From positions 1-64,000 of the forward strand of contig WNNJ02001825.1 in assembly GCA_012934845.2 (NCBI GenBank): 64,000 nucleotides of DNA, read 5' to 3'. The notes under the pieces were generated by a model. The model was not told where the DNA came from and ran no database searches. It saw only the letters and a program-made list of their open reading frames with translations. Numbering within the stretch: position 1 is the stretch's first letter; every line of letters starts with the position of its first letter. The position numbers were made by a program, and so were the translations under genes. Below are positions 9,553-22,317 of this stretch, one piece after another. Source of the stretch: Pomphorhynchus laevis (lineage: Eukaryota; Acanthocephala; Palaeacanthocephala; Echinorhynchida; Pomphorhynchidae).

Positions 9553-12500
9553 AATATCCCCACTGAATATAGTCTGTCCGGCGCTTCGGAACTCGAATGC
9601 CCCTCTGATGTCTGGCCTGCCTTGAAGATATAACTTGATTGTCGATAATGTTTCTTATGTGTTGTCTTGACGTTTCGTCAATGGTATCTGTCACACATTT
9701 CAAGGAGTTCGATCTTTTATACCCCGACGTGTCAATCTCAACGATATCATCTACTTCCCTGATTAATTCGTCATCGTGGTCAATGAAGGTTGGTATCAGT
9801 ATGTTGAAATAATAATTTATTTACCTTGTAAAAGAAAATCGTGATTAATTTGATGATTCATTCTGCCACTTTCATTCAAGCCAACTTGGTCTTCCGACAA
9901 TGAAGGTAAAAACCTGATCACCTTACTGAGGAAAATGGGTTACATACCTGGTTAAAACTGCTGAGCTGCTACCGTTTTAAAAACGAATTCATGCAGGATT
10001 TCTATTAGCCTCGATCGCCAACTTTGAAAACTTTTGGTTTGAATTTATCTCGAGGTGAAAAATTCTTTGAGTACCGGTCCAGTGATGAAAGCCATAACGG
10101 AGTAGTAGTTTCATAACGTGATCCTCGAATAAATATAAAAATCGGTCATGAGGGGTAATTCCGGTGGTAGTACATATTAGCGATCACATAGCATTTAAGA
10201 CAAGGAAAAAATCTTTCCAACAGTCAATATTAAAGCCTTCATCTGTCAAGAGAAGTTCAATTGTTCTCCATACAGTACCATTCATTCACATTAACCTTTA
10301 GCCCTGGGATTATAAGGGCATGTATGCTTCACGTGTATTCCATCTTTCGAAATGAAAGATGATCCTAGATCAGTTTACTGCTAAAGGAATACATATTAAA
10401 GAAACGAGAGAAAGTAAGATTCTATGAACCAGGAGCAGCGTACTTTCTCAGTGTACGCATTTCACTAGTCAATTTACGTTCTTTAGTACTTGATATATAG
10501 GAAATATTTGCACTACCATAGCATTATTGTAGAGCGTAATCATGACGGATTTCAGATTTCCTGCTCATGGGAACAGTGGTTCCGTATTACCGTCATCGAT
10601 TAAATCAAGAAATATCAATGTTGCTGATGGAATAGCGGCCTCATCCATGGTCGATGTTATGCAGGATACGAAATTGAACAACTGAAAATACAATTTATTG
10701 AATTACAGTACTCTATCACCCCTGTCAGATTACGACGATGGTGATTGTCTCGAAAGCACTTTAAGTTTTGAGGACCAACTTTTGATTCTAAACAGACGAA
10801 AGCACGACGAGGATTTCCTAAATGATTTACAGATACGCAGGCAGCACTGATAGCGGTTATTCATTGCCGACAACTAGGATTCAGTCACTTAAGCGAAAGC
10901 GAAGTGCCGACGACCAACAAATTGCAACGCAAAAAATCAATCTTTATGAACTGGAGCAACTTTGGTTGAGGATGCGCGGAAGCCAAATCGAAGAGTAGCT
11001 AGTTGCGTGCAGAAAATCGGCTATCCTGTCCGGTTTTGTAACTATAGGGGGGAAATGTTGTCGCGCATTGTAATATGCCATTTCAGCTTGACCTATCGTC
11101 ATTGTACAAGCATGTCAGGAAAGCAGATTTCGTAAGTTCGATATTATGTGAGCCAGAATTAAATCCATGAGCCACTATAAAAATTGGCCAGTTAAGAGTT
11201 ACTATGCATGCCTTTTCAACTGGTTCGATTACTGTTATTGGGCCAACTGTATGTTCTTTGGAAACAGGCTGTCAGATGATTTATCCTATAATGCGATCTT
11301 ACGCTAGGTTATGAATTTGTAGAGTTCTATCATTTGGTTTCAAGGAAAACGAAGATGAATGTTTATTTCTGGAACTGACAATCTACTGTCCATGACTGTT
11401 GAAGTTGTACAAAGCCTAAAAAGAAATCAAAAAAACATGATTTTCATATATAATCAAAAGATCTGTATTGTTTATGGAAATATATTTAAGAGTTGTAAAC
11501 AACTAATAACAGTCTTGGATTTCATATCAACTCAAGGAAATCCAAATGGAAATCTTGAAAACTCGTATACAACGATTAGCAAGTATTTAAAATTAGTTTT
11601 TGATGGTAAAGGACCTTTAAAGTCAATTTAAATTCATTTGAAAGGTTGGATTGCTTTGAATATTTGACATGAATCGTTTTTAGATAATCACGGTTTAATA
11701 CGTGCAAGGTTTAACAGCCTTTGATTACTTCCCGAACTTCTTCCTGTGTAAATGGGATTCTATTAGTTTTGATATACGCGCAAAATCGAGTTTGGCTAGG
11801 ATGACCAAGTAAACTATGTAAATCATTAAGGGTATTCGCCCTACAAGAAATAGAGATGGTATATGCTCGATACAATGCATATGCATGTTCATTATTTTTT
11901 TGGATTGTTATTGGATGCCAAAATTAAATTCATAACCTTACGTGAAATCTTATCATTCTTTATTGAATTTTTGGAGGTATGCTTTATCATAAATGACAAC
12001 GCTCGTTGATCATAAATGATTGTGAGCTCTATTCTAACCAAATAATGTCGTCAATATCGGACATCCTCTACAATAGTGAGTTCTAGTTCTACAGTAGTCT
12101 GCTTCTTTGGTTTTGACAAAACTCTTGAAAAGAAAGTGACCCACCTTTCTTCTTGCGATAAAATACCAGAGATCGCGATTCTTGATGCATCTGTTTCAAC
12201 CGAGCAAACACATTAAGAGAAAGATCGTATCCTGCCCGAAAATGTTTAAACCCATCCAGCGTAGTAAGTCAACATGCTAAGCAATCGTGATTTTTCTTTA
12301 GAAGATTGAGGCAAATCCATCTCAGACAGGGGACAAATACGATTCGGATCAGTTTGATGTTCCCTCAGATACTTGATAGCCAAGAATACATATTCGTCCG
12401 CGTGATATAAATGACTATCTTTATTGATTTGAGATTATATTTAGAGACAACAGTTAAGAATTTTCATAGGTTTGAATCGTGATCGTTTTTGTCTTTACCT

Positions 12501-13536
12501 GCTATCAATACATCGTCCAAATAGACTATATCCCCGTTTAGATTTTCAAACGGGATAATGCTGTCGATTGCGCGTTGTAAAGCGGCTATGCCATTTTTAA
12601 ACTCAAAAGGCAAACATCTGTACTGATATAAACCATCATTCGCCTCGAATGCAGTATATTTGCTTTCCTTCTCGATAAGTGGAATCTGATGATATGTATT
12701 CTTAAGATCAAAAGCACTAAACCACGTGTAGTGTAAAATTTGTCTATTAAATCGTCAGTTCGAGATAGGGGTACTCGTCAAATGACGTAAATCGATTTAT
12801 ATTCTGCACATAATCTACAACGATACGTCGCTTGTCAGAATTATTTGTAACAATTAATACCTAGGATCACCAAGGAGAATAACTTTTCTCAATTTCTCCT
12901 TCTGCCAACAAACGAGAAACTTCTTGCTCTATGAATTTGGTCTGATTCGCCGTTTGTCAACGACTTCGTTTGTATCGGAAATGTGTCGTGGCATAATTCG
13001 CCTATCACACTTACAGGCAAAAACTTAAGACATTGGAGTTAAATATTTCCCATTTCTATCAAATTGAATGTAAAGCGCTGATAACACTTTAAAGAAAATA
13101 ATTCTGAGTATAATGTCGGTACACAAATCTATCATGACTACGAGTCGGACATTCTTGAAGGATTGGTCATTGCAACGACTATTTACAAACACTTGATTTG
13201 AGAGCATTTGTGAAAATTTTACGGTTGCCATTATGACTGATTCTCTGCAAGGCAACAAGGACAGCTTACAATGAATTACAATCGCGGGCAGATATTTTTG
13301 ATATAAAATTTCCAAAGCTTCATTTATCTAGGCGCGCAGAGTTTGACAATTTACAAGGATGCTAATAATACAAGGGGTGAGTTCAGAAGATGAAGCTGAT
13401 GCCAGTGTAGTAAATTTGTAATATATCGTTGTATTCTTATTCCCAGATTAACAAACACGAGAAAAGTGACCAGTTTTGCCACACGTATTGCATGTTACGT
13501 TTCTAGCTGGACGATTTACGAAGATGTAGCCTTAAT

Positions 13537-13704
13537 TAGTAGAAAAAACAACGACGATCGACAGCTGAGACTTGACATATTGATTCATTATTAGTTTCCT
13601 TTAAAAGAAATTTCCTTACACGGAAACCAATAAGGTTTATTACGATATCTATAATATACAAGAAGTTAATAGTGTCGATACAAGCATAAATCATAAGTCA
13701 TCAC
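13537..13704 (-). repeat. 5' LTR of the Gypsy-type element
   Basis: Partner of the left LTR, with scattered differences and small length changes. The outer end lies about 100 bases before the first LINE-like coding sequence. Confidence 0.72.
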
Positions 13705-13726
13705 AAGCAGTTAGTCGATTTCTAAA

Positions 13727-13780
13727 TGGAATATTCACTTTTCGAAGTGAGTATTCCATTTATGGAATATTCCATTAATT
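13727..13780. repeat. hairpin between the LTR element and the LINE
   Basis: TGGAATATTCACTT, then TTCG, then AAGTGAGTATTCCA makes a stem with one mismatch. A further TGGAATATTCCA palindrome follows. Function unknown. Confidence 0.4.
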
Positions 13781-13799
13781 TAGTTTGGACTAAGCCCAA

Positions 13800-16700
13800 A
13801 TTGTCTCTTGTTTCTGCGGATGTCTCTTGTTCCTGCGGATAAACCATCCTTTTTCAAGGACATATCTCCTGTCGCATTCATCCGTCTAAACAAATCTTCT
13901 CAATCTAATTCTTTCAAGCTCCATCTCCTAAATTTGTTTTCGAGTATCACTCTCAGGCGTCCTCTGTCCTCTCTCAACAATTTAAACTTATGTCATCTTC
14001 AACCACTCGAATTTTCACCGATCGCACCCATTCTGAAATCGCGCAACTCTCTTCTGCCGCATCGAAAAACGCCGTCGCGAGGAAAACGGTGAAACATCTC
14101 TCTCCATCCGAAACATAGACGGAAATTTTCAAGTTGTCCACACCCGCCCCAAGAGTTAATGGCGATCCATCTTTCCTATGTGTCTTCTCCGCTAGACTCT
14201 TTCACCACCACTCACGGATTCCGCCTCGGCCTCCTCAACACTAGATCTATTATCAATAAATCCAACCTTTCCTCAACCCATTCACTAAGCAATCCATCGA
14301 TCTCTTCCGCCTCACCGAATCCTGGCACTCAGATTCCGACGACCTTTCCAGTCGCCGTCTGCTCTCTGCAGGTTGCTCACTAGTCGAATCCGCCCGCCAC
14401 CTCAGCTCATCCCTTTCTAAATTCTCTAATCATGGCGGCATCGTAGCATCCGCCCGTCACCCCGCTCTCTTCGCAAAATCACTCTCCCTTTCAGTCCTTG
14501 CTATTTTGAATTGCTCACTTGTCGTTCTTCTAGCCCGATCACTTTAGATCTCACCATTGTATACCGACTTGGTTCATTAGCTCCAACCTCCTTATTTTTT
14601 AAAGAACTCGCTGACCTCCTTTCCCATTGTTCTTTGTCCTCAATCCCTTTTAATATTCTATCCAACTACAATTACAAACTCATCTCCACTGCCCCCCACA
14701 TATATCCTTGGCTGGACACTCGAAATCATCGCTGTCCCCGATCGTTTTGCAGCATACACCTCACCGGCCATCTCCGATCTTAGTCTATCCGATCACTTTC
14801 TCGTCACCTAGATCTCACTTCCAATCACTCCCCGCTTCACACACGTACCATCTTTCTTCGCTCTTGAAGAAATCTTGATCTTTCCCTTCACCGCTCCGCC
14901 TTACTTAAATCGTCTATATCTTCTCACTCAATAACATTGTCCTCTCCTCACGATCTTGCTTTTCTTTTCGATTCTGAACTCACATCCATTCTCGATCTGC
15001 TCTTGCCGCTCAAGGCTCACCCTCACCGTCGCTTGCACCATACCCCATGGTTTGACATCCAATACCTAATCTAAAAGCGTCGGCTCCGTCATGCTTTTCG
15101 AGTCTATCACCGCTCTCAAACGTGATATCCGCTCGATCAATCCATCTCTCCGTGATTTCTATCCGCTCTTCGCCAGTTTAATCTCCACCTATTAAGTACC
15201 AAATGCGACTCCTTCTAGCAGCATAAAATCAACACTTCATTAAACCAAGTCTCTCTGGCATACTTTGTCGCGCCTCTCCATATTACAGCATCAATCCCCA
15301 TGATTATTCGTCATTTCTTCAGACCAAAGTATCCAAGTTGCTCTCTCACAACACAGTCTTTATTCCATTTCACTGCTACTCGCCTAACCTCATCCTCCCG
15401 AAACTCTTTCATATTCTTCCTGTCTCACCTGCCAAAGTCTCATATGTCCTCATGTTCTTGCCTAACAAAACCTCACCTGCCGATCTCCTGCCTACCCCAT
15501 ACTAAAATCCATATGCTCATCGATATCCCCTTTCTTCGAGAAAAATCCTTTCTTCGATTTTTCTTCGAGAAAAATCCTTTCTCGCGCCTCTCCATATTAC
15601 AGCATCAATCCCCATGATTATTCGTCGTTTCTTTAGACCAAAGTATCCAAGTTGCTCTCTCACAACACCGTCTTAATTCCATTTAACTGCTACTCGCCTC
15701 GCCTCATCCTCCCGAAACTCTTTCATATTCTTCCTGTCTCACCTGCCAAAGTCTCATATGTCCTCATGTTCTTGCCCAACAAAACCTCACCTGCCGATCC
15801 CCTGCCTACCCCATACTAAAATCAATCTGCTTATCGATATCCCCTTTCTTCACCACCTTGTTTAACTCGTACATCCGCATTTGTATCTTACCATCACACT
15901 GGAAATCCGCCATTGTTCGTCCCCTTCTTAAGAAACAATCGCTCAACCCCTCACTTCCTACTAGCTATCGCCCCATTTCACTCCTCCCTACTCATTCCAA
16001 ATTCTTAGAGCGCCTTATATTAACACAGATCAACGTTTATCTATCTTCATCTAATCTGTATCCTCCTTACCAATCCGCTTTCCGCTCTAATCACTCCACA
16101 GAAATCGCATGTATGAAAGTTTACAACGATCTACTCATTTCTCGTGACAAGGCTCTATATAGTGTTTTCATATCCCTCGACCTCTCATCCGTCTTCAACA
16201 TCGTCAACCACTCCATCCTCCTTTCTCGCCTTCATTTTTTATTGCGGCTTTTCTTCCTCTTCCGTAGCTTGGTTTGCCTCATCTATCCGACCGTTATTTT
16301 CGAGTCTGTTTAAATTCATCATCCTCTCATCCCATTCCTATTTTCTGCGGGGTCCCACAAGGTTCAGTCCAGGGACCCCTGCTTTTCTCTTATCTACTCG
16401 TCGATCTCTCTCCAGTTATCAAACCTTACTCCTTTAACGTCATGCAATAAGCCGATAACATCCTCATATATGTTCATGCACTCGCACATCGCATACACGA
16501 TATCGCAATTTATGTCTCCAACTGCCTTTATTCCATCCACAAACGTATCTCTCATCTTCGTCTCGTTCTAAACCCAGACAAGTATATAATAATGTGGATC
16601 ATCTCCTGTCAACCTAACATATTCCCTCCCCCTGTATCTTTTGCATCATCAATCATCCCCGTTGTTCACAATGTCACTTTCTTAGGATTCCATTTCGAAG

Positions 16701-17290
16701 ATCACCTTTCCCTTAAACCCTTCGTCCGCGACAAGGTCTGCTCGTCTAACTTAATTTTCCGTAACAACCACCGTATCCGCCCCCTTATCGACTTCCGTCC
16801 CTGTATGTTTCTTCTTTCATCGCTTCTTTCCCTAAAATCGATTACTGCCTCAGCCTTTTCGCCAATTCTCCAAAATCTATCATCCTACCCCTACAACGCA
16901 TCATTAACTCCGCCGTTCGAGTGCTCCTACGTTTATGTCGCTTTTACTACACATCCACATATCTTGCCCAACTCTCCTGGCCTACCATTGACATACGCAT
17001 ACAACTCCGCCGACTTCTCGTAACTTTTCGTCTCATCGCTGTCGGCTCCCTATCGTTCATTAACCTCTTATTCTTAGACAACACTCGTATCACCTCTCTC
17101 TATCACTGCGTTCCCGATATTCCCCCTTACTCTACGTTCCCAATTACTCTAACAAATACGGTCTCCGATCCTTCCTCGTCGCCGCCCCACTCGCCTGAAA
17201 TCAGCTCCCTCTTGACGTCAGCTGCGCTACCTCATTTATTGCATTCAAAACCGCCTCTGTATTTATTTCCTCAAAACATGATTTACATTT
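13800..17290 (+). mobile_element. CR1/L2-like LINE, nearly full length but degenerate
   Basis: C-rich plus-strand sequence, compositionally unlike its AT-rich neighbours, with broken frames that read as a LINE in order. First a basic, Ser/Pro-rich ORF1-like stretch (13808-14092). Then an endonuclease region with LGLLNTRSIINK (14225-14270) and LTESWHSDSDD (about 14310). Then a reverse transcriptase with SYRPISLLPTHSKFLERL, PPYQSAFRSNHSTE and VFISLDLSSVFNIVNHSILL (15850-16230; the motif A acid is kept), then GVPQGSVQGP (about 16345) and MQ.ADNILIYV (about 16440, one motif C aspartate replaced by N). The C-terminal tail is near 17100-17270. Several frame changes and stops separate these parts. 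An internal 314-bp duplication lies between endonuclease and reverse transcriptase. The HSTE and DLSSVFN...HSILL style is that of the CR1/L2/Daphne group. Confidence 0.75.
15271..15851 (+). repeat. 314-bp direct duplication inside the LINE
   Basis: 15271-15537 and 15585-15851 start with CGCCTCTCCATATTACAGCA and end with CGATATCCCCTTTCTTC. They are offset by exactly 314 bases at both ends, with a few differences. The 47-base junction is itself made of repeated TTCTTCGAGAAAAATCC pieces. The duplication occurred after the LINE inserted or in its recent ancestor. Confidence 0.85.
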
Positions 17291-17344
17291 TTGTTTTGTT
17301 GTGGTCATGTAAGCGTGCGCTGGCATGCATTTGCCACGTTAAAA

Positions 17345-17870
17345 TAATTTAAAAAAATCAATACAAGAAACTATAACACCTCTAGCATTCTTAAACAGTT
17401 CATATCCTAAATCAGCTAGACGCTGATATGCGATAGGACATTGTCACATATTTTCATGTTCACGAGATACGGTACATCTAATGTACCGTATCGAGTATGT
17501 CGTCTCACTACCTGATAATTTAGAACAGTTAAATTGCTTTCACCAAGAGCAACGCGAGACACGACTTCTTTCCTAGCTTGCTATAATGTCTCTTTTCGCA
17601 AAGCATCAAGATTTTTCCAAAGATGGACATTTGATTTTTTTAGACGGAATGAATTATCAAGGATCAACTTATCATGCAATTGATTTTTAGATACATCCTT
17701 AAGTAAATGTGGCATATTACTGAGTGCATTACGCTTATCTAGTCCAAACAAGTCAATGAGTTTCATATGTTTGACGATAAACCAAGTAAATGCGACAATA
17801 TGAATTTCACAATCTGGACGTCCTTGTTAAGACGTACATGCGCGTTCTCAAATAAATATTCCCTTACATT
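17345..17870 (-). pseudogene. broken coding remnant, family not recognised
   Basis: Minus-strand frames here have coding-like composition. One reads KLIDLFGLDKRNALSNMPHL with a downstream basic part (17581-17766). Further along are VALGESNLTVLNYQV and YQRLADLGYELFKN. It is broken. It lies between two LINEs and has no splice-like ends, so it is more likely a mobile-element remnant than a host gene. I do not recognise the family. Confidence 0.35.
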
Positions 17871-17894
17871 GACAGGAGAATATATCTACATCTA

Positions 17895-18890
17895 TAATAA
17901 TAACGATTTTATTAATACAAAAACCTAAAAAAGATAGATGTCATAAGTCAAAAATCAAAGTCAGTCAAAATCAGAAAAAACTTCACTCTTCTCGCTTCTC
18001 TCCGTCTTCAATCCATTTTTATGGCCTCAAATCCAAAAGGATCTGAGCCCCCAACCGATCCAACACGCTGCCTTCCCACTGAACCACCCGTGGTCTTTAA
18101 CCCCCTGAAGAGTCCAAACGGCGCGGACTATGACTATGCTGGGTAAACGCGAGAGGAGGAGCTTAAGAAACCTTAGCCGTTGCTCTGGGGGACGTTCTCT
18201 TGAAAAAAAACTAATCCCGAGATAGCCCAAGTGCCTCAGAGGCACACCTGGGTTTTCCCTTTCAACGACAGATGCTGGGCCCGTTTCATAGCCCTTACTC
18301 GACTTGTGAAGGAAGGGAGTGGTTCAGAGGTAAATATGAAGGAGAGCTCAGAGAGTGCTCGTCTCTTAAGTTTTTGTTTCGTCGCAGGGGATCCATGAAA
18401 AACAACCACCTGCGATTTAGCGGAGTTTAAAACAAGGTTGGACTTGGGAAACTGGTCTTTTAATCTTAAAAAGAAGCGGCTGATGTTTGAGACTACGTCT
18501 TTGCACCTGTGTCCAGTGAACAGGGCTGTGGTGTCATCAGCGTACACCACTGGACGTTTTTCGCGTTTAAATATTTTGAATAAATTGATGGAGGCAGCAA
18601 GATATAAGATAGGAGAAAGTGGGGATCCTTGATGTACACCCATAATAGGGTAGAACTGACGCGCATCAAGGTCATCATCATAATAAAATCGCTTGGTGTA
18701 CAGCAGTATCTCCACCCTGTTAACAATTCTCGCAGGCAACCTGAAGGACCTGAGAGAGGAGATAACAAAATGATGGAGATGCGGTCAAATGCAGCGGAAA
18801 AATCACGGAAAACAGCCACAGCTAGCTGATGACTGTTCAATCTACATCTATCGGCAAAAATTGATTGCACTTAATGCTATTTTCATTAAT
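17895..18890 (-). mobile_element. non-LTR retrotransposon: reverse transcriptase and 3' end
   Basis: Minus-strand reverse transcriptase in two frames with a shift between them near 18740. Motif A is AVAVFRDFSAAFDRI (about 18780-18830). Motif B is GVHQGSPLSPILYLA (about 18610-18650). Motif C is VVYADDTTALFTGH (about 18530-18560), followed by LNSAKSQVVVFHGS. The frame ends near 18236. A 3' untranslated region with GGGCTATCTCGGGATTA follows, ending around AATAAAATCG and ATT-rich sequence near 17895. The 5' side is truncated just before motif A. Its tail is also found at 2957-3200. Confidence 0.75.
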
Positions 18891-19188
18891 TTACGGTTCT
18901 AGGCCATCACGTGGCACTGCGAATCGTGGATGTTTACTCATGGTAGACACTTGGTTTTTCTCTTTGTAAGTGTCATTATCAGACAGATGGCAATTCCCAC
19001 AACATGAAAAGAATTAGCAAAGACGCTCAGCAATACCCACAGTTAACGAATTTATTCGATAGCGCAGCTTTTTGTTCCTCCTGAAACGATGCATTTGTTC
19101 ACACTACAGTCTTCACTTAAACATTAAATCTGATGATCCACAAACTTCGTTGCAACAGCTCGCTTTGTAGTTTTCCTCAATTTGTGTT
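18891..19188. other. spacer, nothing recognised
   Basis: Sequence of more even base composition than the surroundings, with short inverted words (CCATCACGTGGCACTG). No coding or repeat assignment. Confidence 0.4.
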
Positions 19189-19189
19189 T

Positions 19190-19418
19190 TTGATGACCTC
19201 TAATTCTTATTCTCATACAACGTCTGTTATTTATTAGTCAATTTATAAAAATGACTTTTATTTTAAATTTCAATTTTTTATTTTAACTTGATTTAAATTA
19301 TAGAAAATCTAAAAACAATTATTAATTTTATTATTTAATTATTAAATTTTGATTTAGCATTATTATATTTTGTTTATTTTATAATTTTATTAAATACGTA
19401 GACTCAGTTACCTGATTT
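19190..19418 (+). repeat. family B repeat copy
   Basis: Starts TGATGACCTCTAATTCTTAT, continues ACGTCTGTTATTTATTAGTC and ends TACGTAGACTCAGTTACCTG. This is the consensus pattern of about 230 bases found many times in the window. It is non-coding and AT-rich. Confidence 0.75.
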
Positions 19419-19590
19419 AGCAAGTCAACATTTTGTCAAATGTATAATAATACTTTTGCATTGAAATATTAAAAAATAGATGATTTATATTATATTATAA
19501 ATATATTATATTTATAATATAAATATATTATATTTATAATATACTATATTATATTATATGATAATTTACTGTATATTATTACGTAATATA

Positions 19591-19853
19591 CATCAGGAGG
19601 AACATATTAGTTCCTCCTGATGACCTCTAATCCTTATTCTGATACACCGTCTGTTATTTATTAGTCAATTCATAAAAATGACTTTTATTTTAGATTTCAA
19701 TTTTTTGTTTAAACTTGATTTAAATTATAAAAAATCTTATATCAATTATTTATAATTATTCATTATCTAATTATTAAATTTTGATTTAGCATTATTATGT
19801 TTTGTTTATTTTATAATTATATTATCTACGTAGACTCAGTTAGCTGATTTGAT
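19591..19853 (+). repeat. family B repeat copy with palindromic head
   Basis: The same unit as at 19190-19418, ending CAGTTAGCTGATTTGATT. Its head is a palindrome: CATCAGGAGGAAC facing GTTCCTCCTGATG across a few bases, which is a remnant of the foldback form seen at 41490-41960. Confidence 0.75.
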
Positions 19854-19859
19854 TTGTAA

Positions 19860-20817
19860 TTAGTTAAATAAATCAGAAATTATCTTTTTCCTTATATTTT
19901 TTATCTTCTTCCTTATATCTATTGTTTAAGCTGTCAATTTTCTTGTTTTTTTTATGTGGATGAACTTGTGAAATTTTGGAGATTTGGCTTTATCAAGTGC
20001 ACGTCGCTACTTTTCGACTGTGCTATATCCCATACTTACAGTAAACATGTAATCTGGCGAGGTCTTTCGATGAAACATTTAATAAAAATAAATGGACATT
20101 TATGAAACGATTTGCAGGTGTTTACTGTTAATTTTCTTAATTAATAATTATTAATTAATATAAAATGTAATTGCGAGAAAACTATTCAAGCTTGAAGACA
20201 GGAACATTTCTGTCATTCGATGATTCAAGCATGCATACTGCACTTTCCTTCTGCATTATTAATAAATAAATTAATAATTTATTAATTTTAATATTTTTTT
20301 AACATTTACTTTTGCGAAATCATTGTATTTAAAAGAACTCTACAGATGCATGTGTTCCTAACTATTAATATATCAAAAAACTACTATACTGTAAATATAT
20401 AGAGCTAAAGTATAAGTGATCGGTCGTTTAATTGTGATCAAATTGACTAATGTAATGGCAAAATATTTATATTTTTCACAAAATCATGATTTTTGTATCG
20501 CAGCAGATTTCTGCTGATATTTCTATCTCCGATAGAGGTGCTCACTGCTTCCTTATAATAATCATAGCAGTCTGTCTGCTCAATATTAATGCTTTATTTA
20601 ATCTTTCATCTCATTGACTTACTTGTGCCAGAGCGCATAATAAATATATGAAAATATCAAATGATTGATGGTTTTTTATAGCGATTTAATCTTGATGAAA
20701 TTAATAAGACAGCTTTAGCGAAAACGAGCCTTAACTTTACCATCGAGGTAAAGTTAAAGTCCATCTAAATCCTTGTTGTTATTAATTGCAGCTTCCATGG
20801 CGGCAAATAGGAAATGA
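19860..20817. other. AT-rich spacer with one perfect hairpin
   Basis: No gene recognised. TTAACTTTACC-ATCGA-GGTAAAGTTAA near 20732-20758 is a perfect inverted repeat. Confidence 0.45.
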
Positions 20818-21018
20818 TTGATCGGTAAACAAATTTTTAATGAGTATGCGATCAAAATGGATGTTCTGCCAAATTTTAATCAAAATCTTGAATTAAAAGC
20901 TAATAAAATTTTATTGGAAAATATTGACAATATACACAATATATTAGTGATATTTTATGCTTATCTGTTTGATATTGCTGCAATATTCAAAAGCACTATG
21001 AATGAAATCCGTTCTTGA
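20818..21018 (+). CDS. short open frame, unrecognised, doubtful
   Basis: About 66 codons open in plus, from TTGATCGGTAAACAA to TGA. A stop lies directly before it. Just upstream, a pyrimidine-rich tract ends TTAATTGCAG at about 20792, which looks like a splice acceptor but leads into a different frame. The peptide (NEYAIKMDVLPNFNQNLELK) has no motif I know. It could be an exon, a decayed gene or chance. Confidence 0.2.
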   Translation: MIGKQIFNEYAIKMDVLPNFNQNLELKANKILLENIDNIHNILVIFYAYLFDIAAIFKSTMNEIRS

Positions 21019-22200
21019 GTGGCTCATTATTTGCGGATATTTAATGCTTATGATTTAAAAAGCACGACGAGATCGATACTTTATACATAAATGCATTTAT
21101 CATGTCAGCCTATCAAATAACCGCTTCCAGATTGCCTTAAGGATAACGTATTTGACTAATTTCTGCAATTTATAATTTTTGTGATTTCAGCTCCCTTTTT
21201 AATAGCTGCTACTAATATTCTAGATGCCATGTAGCTTACAGATGCTGTATCGCTTATCTTACCCACTACTACTTCCAGTTTAAATGATCATATCTGCTAT
21301 TTAAACTAGTTCGAAGTGAAGTTTGCCAGTTTTGATATGGTAAGAACAAAACACAGTCTTTAATGAAACCAAGTAAAACTGCGATAAATTTTATTATTTT
21401 AAATGCTGTATCCTTAAAATCAAGGTTTTCTTTTTATAATAACTCACAATGCTTAAATAAATTAAGATTTTATAAACTTAATAAACTTATGTTTAAATTA
21501 TTGCCTTATCGTGGATATTCAAAACTGCTCGTTTAATTTAATGGAATATCTAAATGTAGTAGCTTTTAAATTATTGCCTTATCGTGGATTAAGGTTTATA
21601 TTAGAACTTAGCATGCCCCAGTAGTGTCTTTTACTAAGCATTGCAGCAGTTATCACAAGTGTGATGATCTTACTGCAATAGGTAGGTGGTTGAACCTATC
21701 GTTTGATGACCTGACTATAGGTCAGTAGGTCGTTGAATCTATCTACGTCTGATACGAAGATTTACTTCTATAATTGAAGATTTAACTATATAATAGATTT
21801 ACTTCTACATAAGAGAAGTAAATTAATAACGCCTTTTTGGGTATATATTAAGTACTATAATATATTAATATTTTAATAGTATTATATTATATATTGTATA
21901 TATTATATGACACTATTTTATATAATAATATTATATTAAATTATATAATAATATATAATATTAAAGTATATAATTATATTATGTAATTAATTATTATATA
22001 ATTATATTTATAAAAGTTATCATATTTATATTAGTAGGAAAAGTTGTTTAATTAAAAATTGTGTTGTAGATTAATTAATTTGATTTAAAAATAGAATTTA
22101 TTAAAAGATTAATAAAGAAATAAGTAAAGATAAATTTATTAATAAAATATCACAACGCGGAAGTTTGTAAGATATCACTGAAAGAAGTGATATAGCGCAA
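21019..22200. other. AT-rich spacer
   Basis: No gene recognised. Two near-repeats of TTTAAATTATTGCCTTATCG lie at about 21492 and 21566. At 21670-21760 there are repeated words AGGTAGGTGGTTGAACCTATC, GTCAGTAGGTCGTTGAATC and CTATCTACG. Confidence 0.4.
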
Positions 22201-22317
22201 ATGTCGTTCTGTGACAAAGCCTACAAACATTGCAGACGAAAATGTGATGACATTTTGAATTTATGTGGTAGCGAGCATCAATTTAATAAGAAGAATCGCC
22301 AGCTACATGTTGGTTAA
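22201..22317 (+). CDS. small cysteine-containing open frame, unrecognised
   Basis: ATG to TAA, 38 codons, in a local patch that is less AT-rich than its surroundings. The peptide has four cysteines (residues 4, 11, 15, 22) and many charged residues: SFCDKAYKHCRRKCDD then ILNLCGSEHQF. A second open frame follows at about 22385-22519 (IYCSCGRKNSRYLM...). No signal peptide is visible. The composition hints at coding, but the alternative frame over the same bases is also open for 20 codons. I do not know a family. Confidence 0.25.
   Translation: MSFCDKAYKHCRRKCDDILNLCGSEHQFNKKNRQLHVG

Larger units (their letters stand above)
9374..13704 (-). mobile_element. Ty3/Gypsy-type LTR retrotransposon, broken fossil
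   Basis: Similar direct repeats of about 170-180 bases lie at 9374-9552 and 13537-13704 and are taken as LTRs. Read on the minus strand, the element shows a CCHC zinc knuckle (CNTCGKTGHFSRVC, about 13450-13500), a protease-like region, and a reverse transcriptase with YLDD in GDIVYLDDVLIAG (about 12490-12540). The remaining 2.5 kb would hold RNase H and integrase. A purine-rich tract beside the left LTR (minus-strand AGTGGGGATAT) fits the polypurine tract. The capsid part of gag is largely missing, since the knuckle lies almost against the right LTR. The LTRs differ at a moderate number of positions, so the copy is old. It is broken at many places. No clear target duplication. Confidence 0.78.

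Noticed and set aside
11359-11631. A 90-codon plus-strand frame inside the LTR element
   Set aside because: It lies antisense to the element and has no recognisable domain. Most likely chance.
18438-18829. Plus-strand frames at 18438-18632 and 18629-18829
   Set aside because: Shadows of the minus-strand LINE reverse transcriptase.
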